Under the pieces are notes generated by a model. The model made no database searches and was not told where the DNA came from. It saw nothing but the letters and a program-made list of their open reading frames with translations. The position numbers and the translations under genes are program-made. Below are positions 35,767 to 44,829 of a stretch of DNA of 64,000 bases, piece after piece. Within the stretch, counting starts at the first letter, position 1. Every line of letters starts with the position of its first letter. The stretch comes from Ignavibacteria bacterium UBA7675 (lineage in GTDB: Bacteria; Bacteroidota; Ignavibacteria; Kapaibacteriales; UB7675): the NCBI GenBank assembly GCA_002483085.1, contig DLHF01000026.1:107319-171318 (forward strand), in the 5' to 3' direction.

Positions 35767-36605
35767 TTATTTTTCCGGCTCCTGAAGATAAATCGTTTTG
35801 CTGCTCCGCTGCCCTATAAGCCGGAACAACCGGATGAGCTTCCCCCGGTCGCGTGCTATCGTTGCAGCAACTTCCCCCTCTTCGCGATCTGTGCCAAACT
35901 CGCGAATAAAAAGCTCCCACATCATGTCAGTCGTCGGCAATTCCTCGGCACACTGCACATTTACTAATCCGGTCTTTGTCCACTGATCCTTCCACCAGTC
36001 TATGGTGTGAAGAAAATACCAGTAATCGTGATAACGGTCTTTCAAATACGATGGTACTTCGGCAATCGAGGTAATTTCTGTGCGAAAACACATGTCGGTA
36101 ATGCCGATGTAGCCGTTGGGTTTTAGGAACTGCATAAGATACGGCAAAAATCGCTCATCGGTACCGAAATAATGAAATGAGTTCACGCTGATTACCGCAT
36201 CGAATATCCGCGCGGAAAAGGCAAAGGCCGCGAGCCGAGGCACAGCGGAAACACACTGTTTTCGCAGCCCTGCTCGCATACCAAAGCATAGCTCTCATCG
36301 GGGTCTACACCCTTGTCGAGCGCCCATACCTTTACGCCGAATTCTTTGGCCAAAAAGATCGAGCTCACTGCCTTGCCACTGCCGAGGTCCAGCACGCGCA
36401 TTCCGGGCGTAAACACCATTTTTTCGCACAGACTTTCGAGGTTGTACAGCACATTTTCGCCAAGCGAATGCTCTATCACCCACTCGCGGTTGTACCGCGC
36501 CGTTCGCGGAAAAGCATCCGAAATCGTTTCTTCTGTTAGCTCCAAAGTGCCGTTTCTGTATTCGGCTTCTTTGTCGGCTAATCCCTGGAAAAACGAGGTA
36601 CTCAT
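35767..36605 (-). pseudogene. SAM-dependent methyltransferase gene with a single frameshift
   Basis: Two minus-strand frames make one methyltransferase. The first (36605 to 36192) gives MSTSFFQGLADKEAEYRNG, the SAM motif MRVLDLGSGKAVSSIFLAKE and ENSVFPLCLGSRPLPFP. The second, in the -1 frame, resumes with RIFDAVISVNSFHYFGTDE and continues to the end (35767). The break lies in TTTTCCGCGCGGATATTCG at about 36209-36227. The span is 839 nt, one base short of 280 codons, so one lost base explains it. It is either a true mutation, a recoding site or a sequencing error. No slippery heptamer is obvious. The intact protein would be a cytoplasmic class I methyltransferase of about 279 aa. Confidence 0.75.
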
Positions 36606-36721
36606 GGTATCACCACTCTATGTTTTACTACCCGTAGAAAACCCCGCCATCCAAATAAATGTTGCAGGGCTGTTGTAGTGCAGTGCACTGCTGTGGCAAT
36701 TCATCACCGACATACTGCGGG

Positions 36722-36845
36722 GCGCTTCGGCCTCCGCTCCGCGCTGCATTTATCGTAAGCTCGTCCTCGCACCGTTCCTATGGTGACAGATGCGCGGACG
36801 TGTGCAACGCCCAACCGAGCGCCACAGCGACGCCCGTATCACAGG
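36722..36845 (-). repeat. Dispersed A-B element, copy 10 (degenerate)
   Basis: Reverse strand: GGCGCTTCGGCCTCCG with CTCCGCGCTGC is a shortened module B (36722-36748). A decayed module A follows (GGTGACAGATGCG, then CCACAGCGACGCCCGTATCA, to 36845). It lies between the pntB stop and the methyltransferase start. Here the A side, not the B tail, faces the pntB stop. Confidence 0.65.
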
Positions 36846-36862
36846 CATTTCCCCATTCGTCA

Positions 36863-38320
36863 TTACATCGACTTCACTTCGGCCAAGAGCTTTTCTAATG
36901 AGTCTTTTGCGTCGCCGAACAGCATACGGGTTTTGGGATGGTAGAATAATTCGTTCTCAATGCCTGCATAGCCCGCGCGCATACTGCGCTTCAGGATGAT
37001 AATATTATGCGCTTTATCCACGTCGAGAATAGGCATTCCGTAGATTGGGCTGGCTGTATCGGTGCGAGCAGCGGGGTTTACAACGTCGTTGGCGCCAATG
37101 ACAAGCACGACATCCACCGAGGGAAACTCCGGATTGATCTCGTCCATTTCCAACAGCTTGGGATATGGGACATCGGCCTCGGCGAGCAGTACGTTCATAT
37201 GGCCGGGCATGCGGCCAGCCACCGGGTGAATACCGTACTTCACCACAACGCCCTTGGCTTCGAGCTGTTCGTCGAGCTCGCGGCATATATGCTGCGCCTG
37301 CGCTACAGCCAAGCCATAGCCCGGCACAATCACCACCTTTTTTGCATAACTCATCAAGATAGCGGCATCGGTAGGCGACACTTCGCGCACTGTGGTATCG
37401 CCGCTGTGCGCTGATCCACCACCGGAACCACCGCTAAAATTACCGAGCAACACATTGGCAAGCGAGCGGTTCATAGCGCGGCACATCAGGATTGTCAGGA
37501 TTGTACCCGCCGACCCCACAAGAATACCGCCGGTGAGCATCACTGGGTTGTCGTACAAAAAACCGCCACAGGCAGCAGCCACACCAGTAAACGAGTTCAG
37601 CAGCGACACAACCACGGGCATATCCGCACCGCCAATTGGCAGTACGAACAGCACGCCATACAACAACGACAGCGCGAATAGCGCCATGAACAATCCGTAG
37701 GGAACCGCACAACTACAAGCTATAAGAACAAGCGCAGCTATGGCAAGAAGGCCGAGCAGCAGCACGGCATTGGTAGCGCGCTGCATCGGCCAGCGCACGG
37801 CTTTTTCCGTGACAAAGCCCTGCAATTTCCCCATCGCGATAATACTCCCGGAGAACGACACGCTGCCGATAATCAGGCCGAGCAAAATCACCAGCACATG
37901 GCCGTTCAAGAAAGGGTAATCGGCGGCTCCTGGTGCTGTGAGCGTACTTGCTACAAGGGCAACTGTAGTATCTGGCGCATTGATGGTATGAGCATACGCC
38001 ATAAACTCTACAATACTTATCACCGCAGCACAAGCGCCGCCCATGCCATTAAAAAACGACACCATTTGCGGCATGGCTGTCATTTTCACTTTTTTCGCCG
38101 ACACCGTGCCAATCACCGCACCAACGGCAATAGCCAAGAGTATCCACACATGGTTGTGCGTGCTGGGCGCTACGAACGTAGCGAGCACCGCCAGCGCCAT
38201 CCCCACTGCTGCGAGGATATTCCCACGCCGAGCGGAATCGGGATGACCGAGTTTTTTTAATCCAATGATAAACAGCACCGAGGCTGCAAGGTAGGCCAAA
38301 GCAATAACGTGGTTGAGCAT
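36863..38320 (-). CDS. pntB: NAD(P) transhydrogenase subunit beta
   Basis: 485 aa. Nine or so transmembrane helices cover residues 1-265 (ALAYLAASVLFIIGLKKLG at the start). The cytoplasmic NADP(H)-binding domain III follows (about 300-485): VPGYGLAVAQAQH, GIHPVAGRMPGHMNVLLAEA, VLVIGANDVVNPAART, and KRSMRAGYAGIENELFY, the signature that closes over NADPH. The proton-translocating enzyme reduces NADP+ with NADH at the cost of the proton gradient. It is the last gene of the pntA1-pntA2-pntB unit, 67 bp after pntA2. Confidence 0.94.
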   Translation of the reverse strand: MLNHVIALAYLAASVLFIIGLKKLGHPDSARRGNILAAVGMALAVLATFVAPSTHNHVWILLAIAVGAVIGTVSAKKVKMTAMPQMVSFFNGMGGACAAVISIVEFMAYAHTINAPDTTVALVASTLTAPGAADYPFLNGHVLVILLGLIIGSVSFSGSIIAMGKLQGFVTEKAVRWPMQRATNAVLLLGLLAIAALVLIACSCAVPYGLFMALFALSLLYGVLFVLPIGGADMPVVVSLLNSFTGVAAACGGFLYDNPVMLTGGILVGSAGTILTILMCRAMNRSLANVLLGNFSGGSGGGSAHSGDTTVREVSPTDAAILMSYAKKVVIVPGYGLAVAQAQHICRELDEQLEAKGVVVKYGIHPVAGRMPGHMNVLLAEADVPYPKLLEMDEINPEFPSVDVVLVIGANDVVNPAARTDTASPIYGMPILDVDKAHNIIILKRSMRAGYAGIENELFYHPKTRMLFGDAKDSLEKLLAEVKSM

Positions 38321-38353
38321 AGAATTTGCAAAAGTGTGAAGGGCAAGGTTCTT

Positions 38354-38387
38354 ACTAAAAAAAAGCCGACAGCCTTGTACCTACAGG
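38354..38387 (-). terminator. Possible attenuator hairpin between pntA2 and pntB
   Basis: Reverse strand, reading from pntA2 toward pntB: AGCCT, a loop (GTAGGTACA), AGGCT, then GTCGGC and a run of nine T. The stem is short and six bases from the T-run, so it may only partly terminate and set the ratio of subunits. Confidence 0.35.
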
Positions 38388-38696
38388 CTACTTCCTCTTT
38401 TTAAACATCTCAAGCATGCGGTCGGTGACAACAAATCCGCCCACGACGTTCAGCGTGCCCAGCACCACAGCCACAAAGCCGAGAGCAAGGGCGAAAAAGT
38501 CGTCGGCAGCAGCGTGCCCCATTACAATAATCGCCCCCACGATCACCACGCCGTGAATGGCATTAGCGCCCGACATCAGTGGGGTATGCAGCACCGCAGG
38601 CACCTTGGAAATAACCTCGATCCCAACAAAAATCGACAGGATGAGAATATACACCATCTGCATGTTGTCGCTGATAAACACGAGAAGAGAATCCAT
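38388..38696 (-). CDS. pntA2: NAD(P) transhydrogenase subunit alpha, part 2
   Basis: 102 aa from MDSLLVFISDNMQM, with AGGGGAA on the reverse strand before it. Three transmembrane helices (VYILILSIFVGIEVI, GVVIVGAIIVMG, FFALALGFVAVVLGTLNVVGGFVV) match the small membrane part of PntA, which is a separate gene in many bacteria. It joins PntB to form the proton channel. It lies between pntA1 (28 bp upstream) and pntB. Confidence 0.9.
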   Translation of the reverse strand: MDSLLVFISDNMQMVYILILSIFVGIEVISKVPAVLHTPLMSGANAIHGVVIVGAIIVMGHAAADDFFALALGFVAVVLGTLNVVGGFVVTDRMLEMFKKRK

Positions 38697-38724
38697 AGTC
38701 GTTCCCCTGAAGTAAAAAAAATTG

Positions 38725-39828
38725 CTATGCGTTCTGCCCTGCCGCAACTGGCTTCGCAATACACGTACCGCGCACGATCTCGTCGCCGAAGTCGAGCACC
38801 GGCTCGCCGTTTTTCAGAATGAGCTTCAGAAATGTCGTCAGGTTTTTGCCGTACATACGGCTCGCGTCTTCGGGCATAGTAGCGGGCAGAGCTGCTGCGG
38901 GAATCACGCTAATGCCATTGTACACTACGGTTTCGCCATTGCGGGTTACATCGCAATTCCCCCCGGCAGCAGATGCCAAATCGACAATGACCGAGCCAGG
39001 CCGCATCACATCGAGCATAGCTGTTGTAATCAGTCGGGGGGCGGGCCGCCCGGGAATAAGAGCAGTAGTAACCACCACATCCGATTTTTGCACATGCCGG
39101 AACACCATATCCGCTTGCTTCTGTTTGTACTCTTCGCTTTGCTCTACCGCATATCCTCCTGCGGCGGCATCTTCCACAGCTCCTTCTACTTCCACAAATT
39201 TCGCCCCAAGACTTTCCACCTGCTCCTTTACCGAAGGGCGCGTGTCGAACGCTTCTACCACCGCACCAAGCCTCCGCGCTGTAGCAATCGCCTGCAAGCC
39301 AGCAACTCCAGCTCCCATTACAAGCACCTTGGCAGGAGGCACTGTACCGGCGGCGGTCATCAGCATCGGAAAAAAGCGCGGCAGATGCGAAGCAGCCAGA
39401 AGCACAGCCTTGTAGCCCGCAATTGTGCTCATCGACGACAGCACATCCATCGACTGCGCACGCGTAATACGCGGAATGCTGTCCATGCTGAACACCGTTA
39501 CGTGGCGTCCGGCAAATGCCTGCACATAGTCGCGATGAACAAGAGGCTGGTAGAGTCCGATAAGAAGAGATGAGGGCTGAAGAAGGTCGAGGTCAGAAGC
39601 GGGCAGAGGATGAAGAGCGAGTACACAACCGGCGCGAGTCAGGACATCCCGGCGCGAAGCCGGTATGGCTCCGGCCTTTCGGTAGTCCTCATCAGAAGCA
39701 AAAGCACCGGCGCCTGCTCCCTCCTCCACGAGCACCTCGTTGCTGATCGCAATCATTGCCTTCGCTGCGTCCGGCAGCAGCGATACACGCGTTTCGCTGG
39801 CCGGTTCCCGGAGAATGCCTATAATCAT
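38725..39828 (-). CDS. pntA1: NAD(P) transhydrogenase subunit alpha, part 1
   Basis: 367 aa from MIIGILREPASETRVSLLPD; the frame is open 81 codons upstream, but family proteins start here. It is the NAD(H)-binding domain I, related to alanine dehydrogenase: VEEGAGAGAFASDEDY, the Rossmann motif VLVMGAGVAGLQAIATAR, VEAFDTRPSVKEQVESLG, and MLDVMRPGSVIVDLA. It feeds hydride to domain III of PntB. Its leader can form two mutually exclusive hairpins (39857-39905), which hints at regulation of the operon. Confidence 0.92.
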   Translation of the reverse strand: MIIGILREPASETRVSLLPDAAKAMIAISNEVLVEEGAGAGAFASDEDYRKAGAIPASRRDVLTRAGCVLALHPLPASDLDLLQPSSLLIGLYQPLVHRDYVQAFAGRHVTVFSMDSIPRITRAQSMDVLSSMSTIAGYKAVLLAASHLPRFFPMLMTAAGTVPPAKVLVMGAGVAGLQAIATARRLGAVVEAFDTRPSVKEQVESLGAKFVEVEGAVEDAAAGGYAVEQSEEYKQKQADMVFRHVQKSDVVVTTALIPGRPAPRLITTAMLDVMRPGSVIVDLASAAGGNCDVTRNGETVVYNGISVIPAAALPATMPEDASRMYGKNLTTFLKLILKNGEPVLDFGDEIVRGTCIAKPVAAGQNA

Positions 39829-39856
39829 ACCCGATCTTTGTAAGTTGTATGGAGAA

Positions 39857-39905
39857 GAACAACGATTTACGCCCGTTGTTCGTCCCAATTCCGAACAACT
39901 ACGGG
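39857..39905 (-). promoter_or_regulatory. Competing hairpins in the pntA1 leader
   Basis: Forward-strand notation: GAACAACG (39857-39864), CGTTGTTC (39874-39881) and CGAACAAC (39892-39899). The middle segment can pair with either neighbour. The outer pairing extends with CCCG (72-75) and CGGG (39902-39905). On the transcribed strand this lies about 30-75 nt upstream of the pntA1 start. The design is that of an attenuator or switch. No ligand motif is recognised. Confidence 0.4.
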
Positions 39906-40115
39906 CGGGGCATAATTTACATTTTTTTTGGTACGATGCCAGTGCTCTTTTCTCGCTCCTTTCCGCCTGCTTTTGCCTTTTCTCGCTTTTGTGCAGATTG
40001 TGGTATAGAACATGTCTGCGCGCGCCGCCTGTATGCGGCGATTTCGGCTCTTCGCCATTGTGCATTCTCATGAATTTCCCGAACCGCCTTGGCTGTTCGA
40101 CAGCAGTAGATACTC

Positions 40116-40748
40116 ATGGGCAATTTTGATACGACCATCTTCATGCACGCCTGCTATGTGGCGTTTGTCTATGCGCTTGTCGCCTGGGGAGGTACGTTCT
40201 ACCGGCAATTCCTCGACGATATGGACGCAAAAGAAGGAGTGCGGCTCGGCGAAGACCTGTTCTTTGCCTACGATCCGCTCGGCGTTCTGCTTATCCTCGT
40301 TTTGTGCGTTTTTTTCTGTACTTTTGCAGCGCTGTCTCTGTATGTTTTCCCGCTCGAAGTGCGATTCTATGTGATTCCGCTGGCGTTCTCAGTCAATGTC
40401 GTACAGCTCGGCTACCGGTATCACAGGCAGCGCTTTGTTGTAAAAACTCATGGTCTGGTGGGCAAAAATATTTACCTTGAGCGCCGGTTCCGCGTTGTGC
40501 CCTACCGCGCTGTAAAACAGGTAGAGTTTCTTCGCGAGCCAATCTGGGATGTGCTTATCCTCCATTTCTACGAAAGCGATAGCCAAGGCACGCTCGTGGA
40601 AATGCACCGCAGGTTCTCGCGGAAAACGCTGGCTCGGGTGCTTCGCACCATCGAGTCGCACACAGGTATCACGGCACAGCAACGGCTCCGGCCCGCCCGG
40701 CCCGTGATCAGGACAGAACAGCAGGGCGAACAGCGCGAATATTTATGA
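40116..40748 (+). CDS. Membrane protein with a PH-like cytoplasmic domain
   Basis: 210 aa from MGNFDTTIFMHACY. One hydrophobic helix at about 8-25 and a pair at about 55-95 (VLLILVLCVFFCTFAALSLYVF; FYVIPLAFSVNVVQLGY) anchor it. Residues about 100-185 (RFVVKTHGLVGKNIYLERRFRVVPYRAVKQVEF, then VLILHFYESDSQGTLVEM) resemble a bacterial pleckstrin-homology fold. The tail is basic and disordered. I do not know its function. It is divergent from pntA1; repeat module A follows its stop. Confidence 0.6.
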   Translation: MGNFDTTIFMHACYVAFVYALVAWGGTFYRQFLDDMDAKEGVRLGEDLFFAYDPLGVLLILVLCVFFCTFAALSLYVFPLEVRFYVIPLAFSVNVVQLGYRYHRQRFVVKTHGLVGKNIYLERRFRVVPYRAVKQVEFLREPIWDVLILHFYESDSQGTLVEMHRRFSRKTLARVLRTIESHTGITAQQRLRPARPVIRTEQQGEQREYL

Positions 40749-40764
40749 TATCGTATCATTGCTA

Positions 40765-40820
40765 TGGGCACAGCCGTCTTCGCTCCGGCGTAGCGGCGCT
40801 GTCGCCGGTCGCAACACCGG
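40765..40820 (+). repeat. Dispersed element, solitary module A
   Basis: GGGCACAGCCGTCTTCGC, then GCGCTGTCGCCGGTCGCAA (40795-40813). The core is intact apart from its first bases, and no module B is near. It starts 17 bp after the stop of the PH-like membrane protein and lies upstream of the AtuA-like gene. Confidence 0.8.
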
Positions 40821-40896
40821 CACAGCATATATCGCCCTATAGCGCCCGGCAGAAAATTTTGACAATACTCTCTTTATCACAGAACCGAACGGACGT

Positions 40897-42255
40897 ATGA
40901 AACAATCGATTCGCATCGCGTCAGGTCAGGGTTTCTGGGGCGACCTCCTTACGGCTCCTCTTATGCAGGTGACAAAAGGCCCCGTCGACTACCTTATGAT
41001 GGATTACCTCGCCGAGGTGACCATGTCGATCATGCAAAAGCAAAAAAATAAAAACCCGGCACTTGGCTATGCCAAGGACTTGGTGGAAACCTGCGAAATG
41101 ATCCTGCCGCACCTGAAAGAAAAAGGAATAAAGCTCATTACCAATGGCGGAGGCGTTAACCCGATGGCTGCTTGTGATGCCATCGCCGACGTAGCCCGAC
41201 GCCTCGGTATCTCCGGTCTGAAAATTGGCGTCGTGCTCGGCGATAATATTCTGGCGCGCATCGACGACCTTACAGAAGAAGGCCACGAGATGAAACACAT
41301 GGAGTCCGGCGAGCCCATTGTTGAAGTAAAGGACAAGCTGCTGAGTGCCAATGTGTACCTCGGTGCATTCCCTATTGTAGAAGCGCTGCGCCGTGGTGCA
41401 GATATTGTTATCACTGGTCGCACGACCGACACCGGCCTTACGCTCGCCCCGATGATCTATGAATTTGGCTGGGCCGAAGACGATTGGGATCGCCTCTCGG
41501 CTGGCACAGTAGCAGGCCATATCAATGAATGTGGTGCTCAGGCTTCCGGCGGCAACTTCCTCGGCGATTGGCGTTCGCTGCCCGACATGGCAAACATCGG
41601 GTTCCCGATTATCGAAGCCTTCCCCGATGGTTCGTTCGTTGTCACCAAGCACGAAGGCACCGGCGGCGCCGTCACGCGCGAAACCGTAAGCGAGCAGCTT
41701 CTGTACGAAATCGGCGACCCGTCCGAATACATCACGCCCGACTGCATTGCCGACTTTACCAGCATTCAGTTAGAAGACCTCGGCGCCAATCGCGTCCGCG
41801 TGCATGGAATTACGGGCAAACCGGCAACACCGTTCTATAAGGTGTCTGCCAGCTATGCCGACGGCTATGTAGCATTTAGCTCACTGACGTTTTCCGCTCC
41901 AGATGCCTATGGCCGCGCACAAGCTGCCGACAATATTCTGCGCCAACGCCTGGAAAACCTCGGCCTGCGCTTCGATGAAATTCGCACTGAGTTTGTGGGA
42001 ATGAATGCGTGCCACGGCCCGATTGCCCAGCCCATCGTGCCCAATGAAGTGATGATGCGCATCGGCGTGCGCGCCCACGACTACAAAGTTGTAGAGCGCT
42101 TCGGGAAAGAAATCGCACCGCTTATTCTCACCGGCCCTCCCGGTGCTACGGGCTTTGCTGGCGGACGCCCTAAGCCCAGCGAAGTGGTGGCATACTTCCC
42201 CGCGCTTATCAGCAAGGAAGTGATTACCACCGAAGTACGGGTGCAAGAAATATAA
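40897..42255 (+). CDS. AtuA-family protein (DUF1446)
   Basis: 452 aa. Starts MKQSIRIASGQGFWGDLLTAP with family blocks DYLMMDYLAEVTMSIMQ, KLITNGGGVNPMAA, GADIVITGRTTDTGLTLAP, AGHINECGAQASGGNF and VTKHEGTGGAVTRETV. It spans the DUF1446 (acyclic terpene utilisation AtuA) domain; a small AtuB-like C-terminal domain is not seen. In pseudomonads AtuA takes part in citronellol and geraniol breakdown, but most members outside that group have no proven reaction. No acyl-CoA carboxylase genes are adjacent. A hairpin follows at 42263-42293. Confidence 0.82.
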   Translation: MKQSIRIASGQGFWGDLLTAPLMQVTKGPVDYLMMDYLAEVTMSIMQKQKNKNPALGYAKDLVETCEMILPHLKEKGIKLITNGGGVNPMAACDAIADVARRLGISGLKIGVVLGDNILARIDDLTEEGHEMKHMESGEPIVEVKDKLLSANVYLGAFPIVEALRRGADIVITGRTTDTGLTLAPMIYEFGWAEDDWDRLSAGTVAGHINECGAQASGGNFLGDWRSLPDMANIGFPIIEAFPDGSFVVTKHEGTGGAVTRETVSEQLLYEIGDPSEYITPDCIADFTSIQLEDLGANRVRVHGITGKPATPFYKVSASYADGYVAFSSLTFSAPDAYGRAQAADNILRQRLENLGLRFDEIRTEFVGMNACHGPIAQPIVPNEVMMRIGVRAHDYKVVERFGKEIAPLILTGPPGATGFAGGRPKPSEVVAYFPALISKEVITTEVRVQEI

Positions 42256-42262
42256 CTCCATA

Positions 42263-42293
42263 CGCAGAGCCGTTCCATCGGGGCGGCTCTGCG
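42263..42293 (+). terminator. Strong hairpin after the AtuA-like gene
   Basis: CGCAGAGCCG and CGGCTCTGCG form a perfect 10-bp stem with an 11-nt loop, starting 7 bp after the stop codon. No T-run follows, so it may protect the mRNA end or act with Rho. Confidence 0.6.
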
Positions 42294-42463
42294 ATACCCG
42301 GCGATGGCAGACATACGTGCGGTGGCCATCCGGTGTGCGCTTTGGTATTGCATATCATCCCAAGACGGGCGATATTCGGCACCGTGTTTCGGCACCAGAC
42401 ACTATAGCCGCCGACATGTGCCCGGTGATACGCCAGCTATTGAACTCAAAAACAGACACAGTT

Positions 42464-43588
42464 ATGTTTCTTTTTCCGTGCGCACGCGCACTATACGGCC
42501 TCTGCACACTGCTTGCGTGTATGTCTGTTTGCTCGGCATCTGGCCCTGTTACTGGCGAGCCCCCGGCAGCAGCATTCGCAGTGGATTCCACATCGCTGGC
42601 AAGCGTGCAAGTGCCCGATTCTACCGAGGCCATAACCGATTACACGGTGGCGGATCCCGTGCCTGCGGAGCCAGCTAAAAGTATGGAAGAAGAAGATTTC
42701 CCCAGAGTTCTTGCATCAGACTTTACCTATGCTGGTGTACCGCGCTACACAATGACCGGCTACCTCCCCTACACCGATACTCATTTGAAGCCTGTGCCTG
42801 CGGCTATCGTCGGAGGAATATATATCGGGGCTTTTATATGGCTACACAACGAGCAGGCCAATGCGTGGTGGGCGGATCAGCGAGGGGCATTCCACGTACA
42901 GGACGACTGGGAATACGCACTCCAGGTAGACAAAGCTGGCCACTTTTACGGTAGCTATATGGCATCGTATCTCATCAGCGAAGGGCTGCTCACCACTGGT
43001 ATGAGCTGGGATGCAGCTACAGTATGGGGCGGCGTAGCTGGGCTGATGTATCAAACATATGTAGAAGTAGAGGACGGCTATGCACGCGATTGGGGCTTTA
43101 GCCCGTCGGACATGGCATCCAACACGCTGGGAGCAAGCTACTTTATAGCACAGCACTACATACCTGTTCTGCAAAACTTCACACCTAAATGGCAATATGT
43201 GCCATCGGACTGGTTAGGCAAAAATACGATCCATCACTCGACAACATTTATCGACGACTACAATGGCTCGACGTTCTGGCTATCGGCGAATGTGCACAAC
43301 CTGCTTCCCAACGCTGCTGCGGCTTACTGGCCTGCATGGCTTAACCTCGCGATAGGCTATAATGTGTATGGCGTTGGCTTGCCAGATCCACGCGACCGCG
43401 AACGCAGGTATGTGATTGCACTCGATTACAACCTTGTAGAGTTGCTACCCGACGGCCATGGCATATGGAACTGGCTGCGGCAGGGACTGAACATGATTAA
43501 ACTGCCTTCGCCTGCTCTTGTTATAGGCAACACAACCAAATTCCACCTTTTGTATCCTTTCACTCTATCCACTGGATTTCATTTCTGA
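42464..43588 (+). CDS. DUF2279 (YfiM-like) exported protein
   Basis: 374 aa from MFLFPCARALYGLCTLLAC; chosen because it begins a signal peptide ending near CSASG, though a longer frame exists upstream. A Ser/Pro/Ala linker (25-70) leads to DUF2279 at about 110-300: GGIYIGAFIWLHNEQANAWW, then VDKAGHFYGSYMASYLISEGL with the conserved D.AGH and Y residues, and DMASNTLGASYFIAQHY. The rest is aromatic-rich and probably membrane-associated in the envelope. The family has no proven function. A solitary repeat module A lies 62 bp after its stop. Confidence 0.72.
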   Translation: MFLFPCARALYGLCTLLACMSVCSASGPVTGEPPAAAFAVDSTSLASVQVPDSTEAITDYTVADPVPAEPAKSMEEEDFPRVLASDFTYAGVPRYTMTGYLPYTDTHLKPVPAAIVGGIYIGAFIWLHNEQANAWWADQRGAFHVQDDWEYALQVDKAGHFYGSYMASYLISEGLLTTGMSWDAATVWGGVAGLMYQTYVEVEDGYARDWGFSPSDMASNTLGASYFIAQHYIPVLQNFTPKWQYVPSDWLGKNTIHHSTTFIDDYNGSTFWLSANVHNLLPNAAAAYWPAWLNLAIGYNVYGVGLPDPRDRERRYVIALDYNLVELLPDGHGIWNWLRQGLNMIKLPSPALVIGNTTKFHLLYPFTLSTGFHF

Positions 43589-43967
43589 TGGCAGTAGCAA
43601 ACACGCCCACACTTGGGCGACCAGCATTCGGGCAACCGACAACCGGCTTTTGCGACCGGCGACAGCGACCGAGCGCATGGGCGAAGAAGCCCGTGCCACA
43701 ACGACATAGAAGCTACGCGAAGCATAGGCATCCATTGGTCTGTTCCTTAAATTTCCCCGTGTTTTCTGTAACAGGCTGCCGAAGGACGCGTTTCTTCCGA
43801 ACCCAACTTCATTTTTTGTAAATTTGTGCTTTGCAGTGGTTGCCTGCCCCGCAACCGACCAGAGGCAGTTATTCGGAGTAAAAGAGCATTTGCAGCAACC
43901 CGGCTTTATATCAGCATCAGCATTTCAGCTTGTGTACAGCAGAGCACTGCCGGCAGAAAAGCGGCTT
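43589..43967. other. Gene-free stretch with module A and a possible promoter
   Basis: Module A is at 43651-43699. TAAATTTG at 43819-43826 matches the -7 consensus; the upstream half is weak (TTTC at 43791-43794). A TTG-initiated extension of the next gene starts at 43824, which overlaps this box, so I prefer the ATG at 43968. Confidence 0.45.
43651..43699 (-). repeat. Dispersed element, solitary module A (reverse)
   Basis: Core in reverse: TGCGACCGGCGACAGCGAC (43651-43669), ending AAGCCCGTGCCACA (43686-43699). No module B is beside it. It lies 3' of the DUF2279 gene in the same relative orientation as module A in complete copies that follow a plus-strand gene. Confidence 0.85.
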
Positions 43968-44696
43968 ATGAGCGTTGTCATACCTGTGCTACAGGAAGAA
44001 AAGCTCCTCGAAAAAACGCTGGCAGTCTTTACACCGGAGCTGCGCTCCTGCTTTTCCATTGAAGTAATTATCAGCGATGGTGGAAGCACCGACGGAACTC
44101 TTGAGATAGCACGCCGCTACGCTGATAAGATCGTGTGCCACACTGGTTCGCACCGGCAGACTATTGCCGAGGGGCGCAACTGTGGAGCTGCTGTTGCAGA
44201 AGGAGACATCCTGATCTTTATGAACGGCGACACGTATCCGGCTGCTCCCGACCAGTTTTTCAGCGCTGTACGCGACTGGTCGCAATACGCCCGGCAGAAA
44301 CACGAAGCTGCGCTTGCCTGCCCGGTTCATATTCCACCGGAGGAGCGAATCTTTTTCGACCGTGTATTCCACTTGTTTTACAATACTTATGTACGGCTGC
44401 TCAACATGTGCGGCATAGGAATGGGCCGAGGCGAATGCCAAGTTGTATGGGCGGAGCATTTCCGCAGCGCCGGAGGCTACAATGCCCGTATTGCCGCCGG
44501 AGAGGACTTTGACCTGTTCCGCCGTATTACGCGTTTTGGGTCTATTCGCTCCTTCAGGCAAATGTTAGTGTACGAATCACCCCGGCGGTTCCGGCGCTAT
44601 GGCTACAGCCGTGTACTGTGGACATGGACTGTCAACGCGCTCTCGGTGATGATACGGCGCAAAGCGGTCTCCGACGAGTGGGAAGCTGTGCGATAG
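43968..44696 (+). CDS. Family 2 glycosyltransferase
   Basis: 242 aa from MSVVIPVLQEEKLLEKTL. GT-A fold: VVIPVLQEE at the N terminus, EVIISDGGSTDGTLEIA (nucleotide-sugar site), and ILIFMNGDTYPA where family members have the metal-binding DxD-like motif; here it reads NGDT. FRSAGGYNARIAAGEDFDLFRR carries the acceptor-side ED motif. The C terminus has a short hydrophobic segment (TWTVNALSVMI). Likely a cytoplasmic or membrane-associated sugar transferase for envelope glycans; donor and acceptor are unknown. It is followed 133 bp later by the response regulator. Confidence 0.78.
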   Translation: MSVVIPVLQEEKLLEKTLAVFTPELRSCFSIEVIISDGGSTDGTLEIARRYADKIVCHTGSHRQTIAEGRNCGAAVAEGDILIFMNGDTYPAAPDQFFSAVRDWSQYARQKHEAALACPVHIPPEERIFFDRVFHLFYNTYVRLLNMCGIGMGRGECQVVWAEHFRSAGGYNARIAAGEDFDLFRRITRFGSIRSFRQMLVYESPRRFRRYGYSRVLWTWTVNALSVMIRRKAVSDEWEAVR

Positions 44697-44829
44697 CGCA
44701 TGATACAGGCAGTGAGCGCAGAGAAATATTCTGACAACGGACTCTATATTCTGATAACGAACCTAATAGCAGGTGCCTACCACAGCGGCAGGTATCTATT
44801 ATACAGTGCAACGCAGAGGCGGGGATACT

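Noticed and set aside
38722..39573. 283-codon plus-strand frame over pntA1
   Set aside because: Antisense to a well-conserved transhydrogenase subunit.
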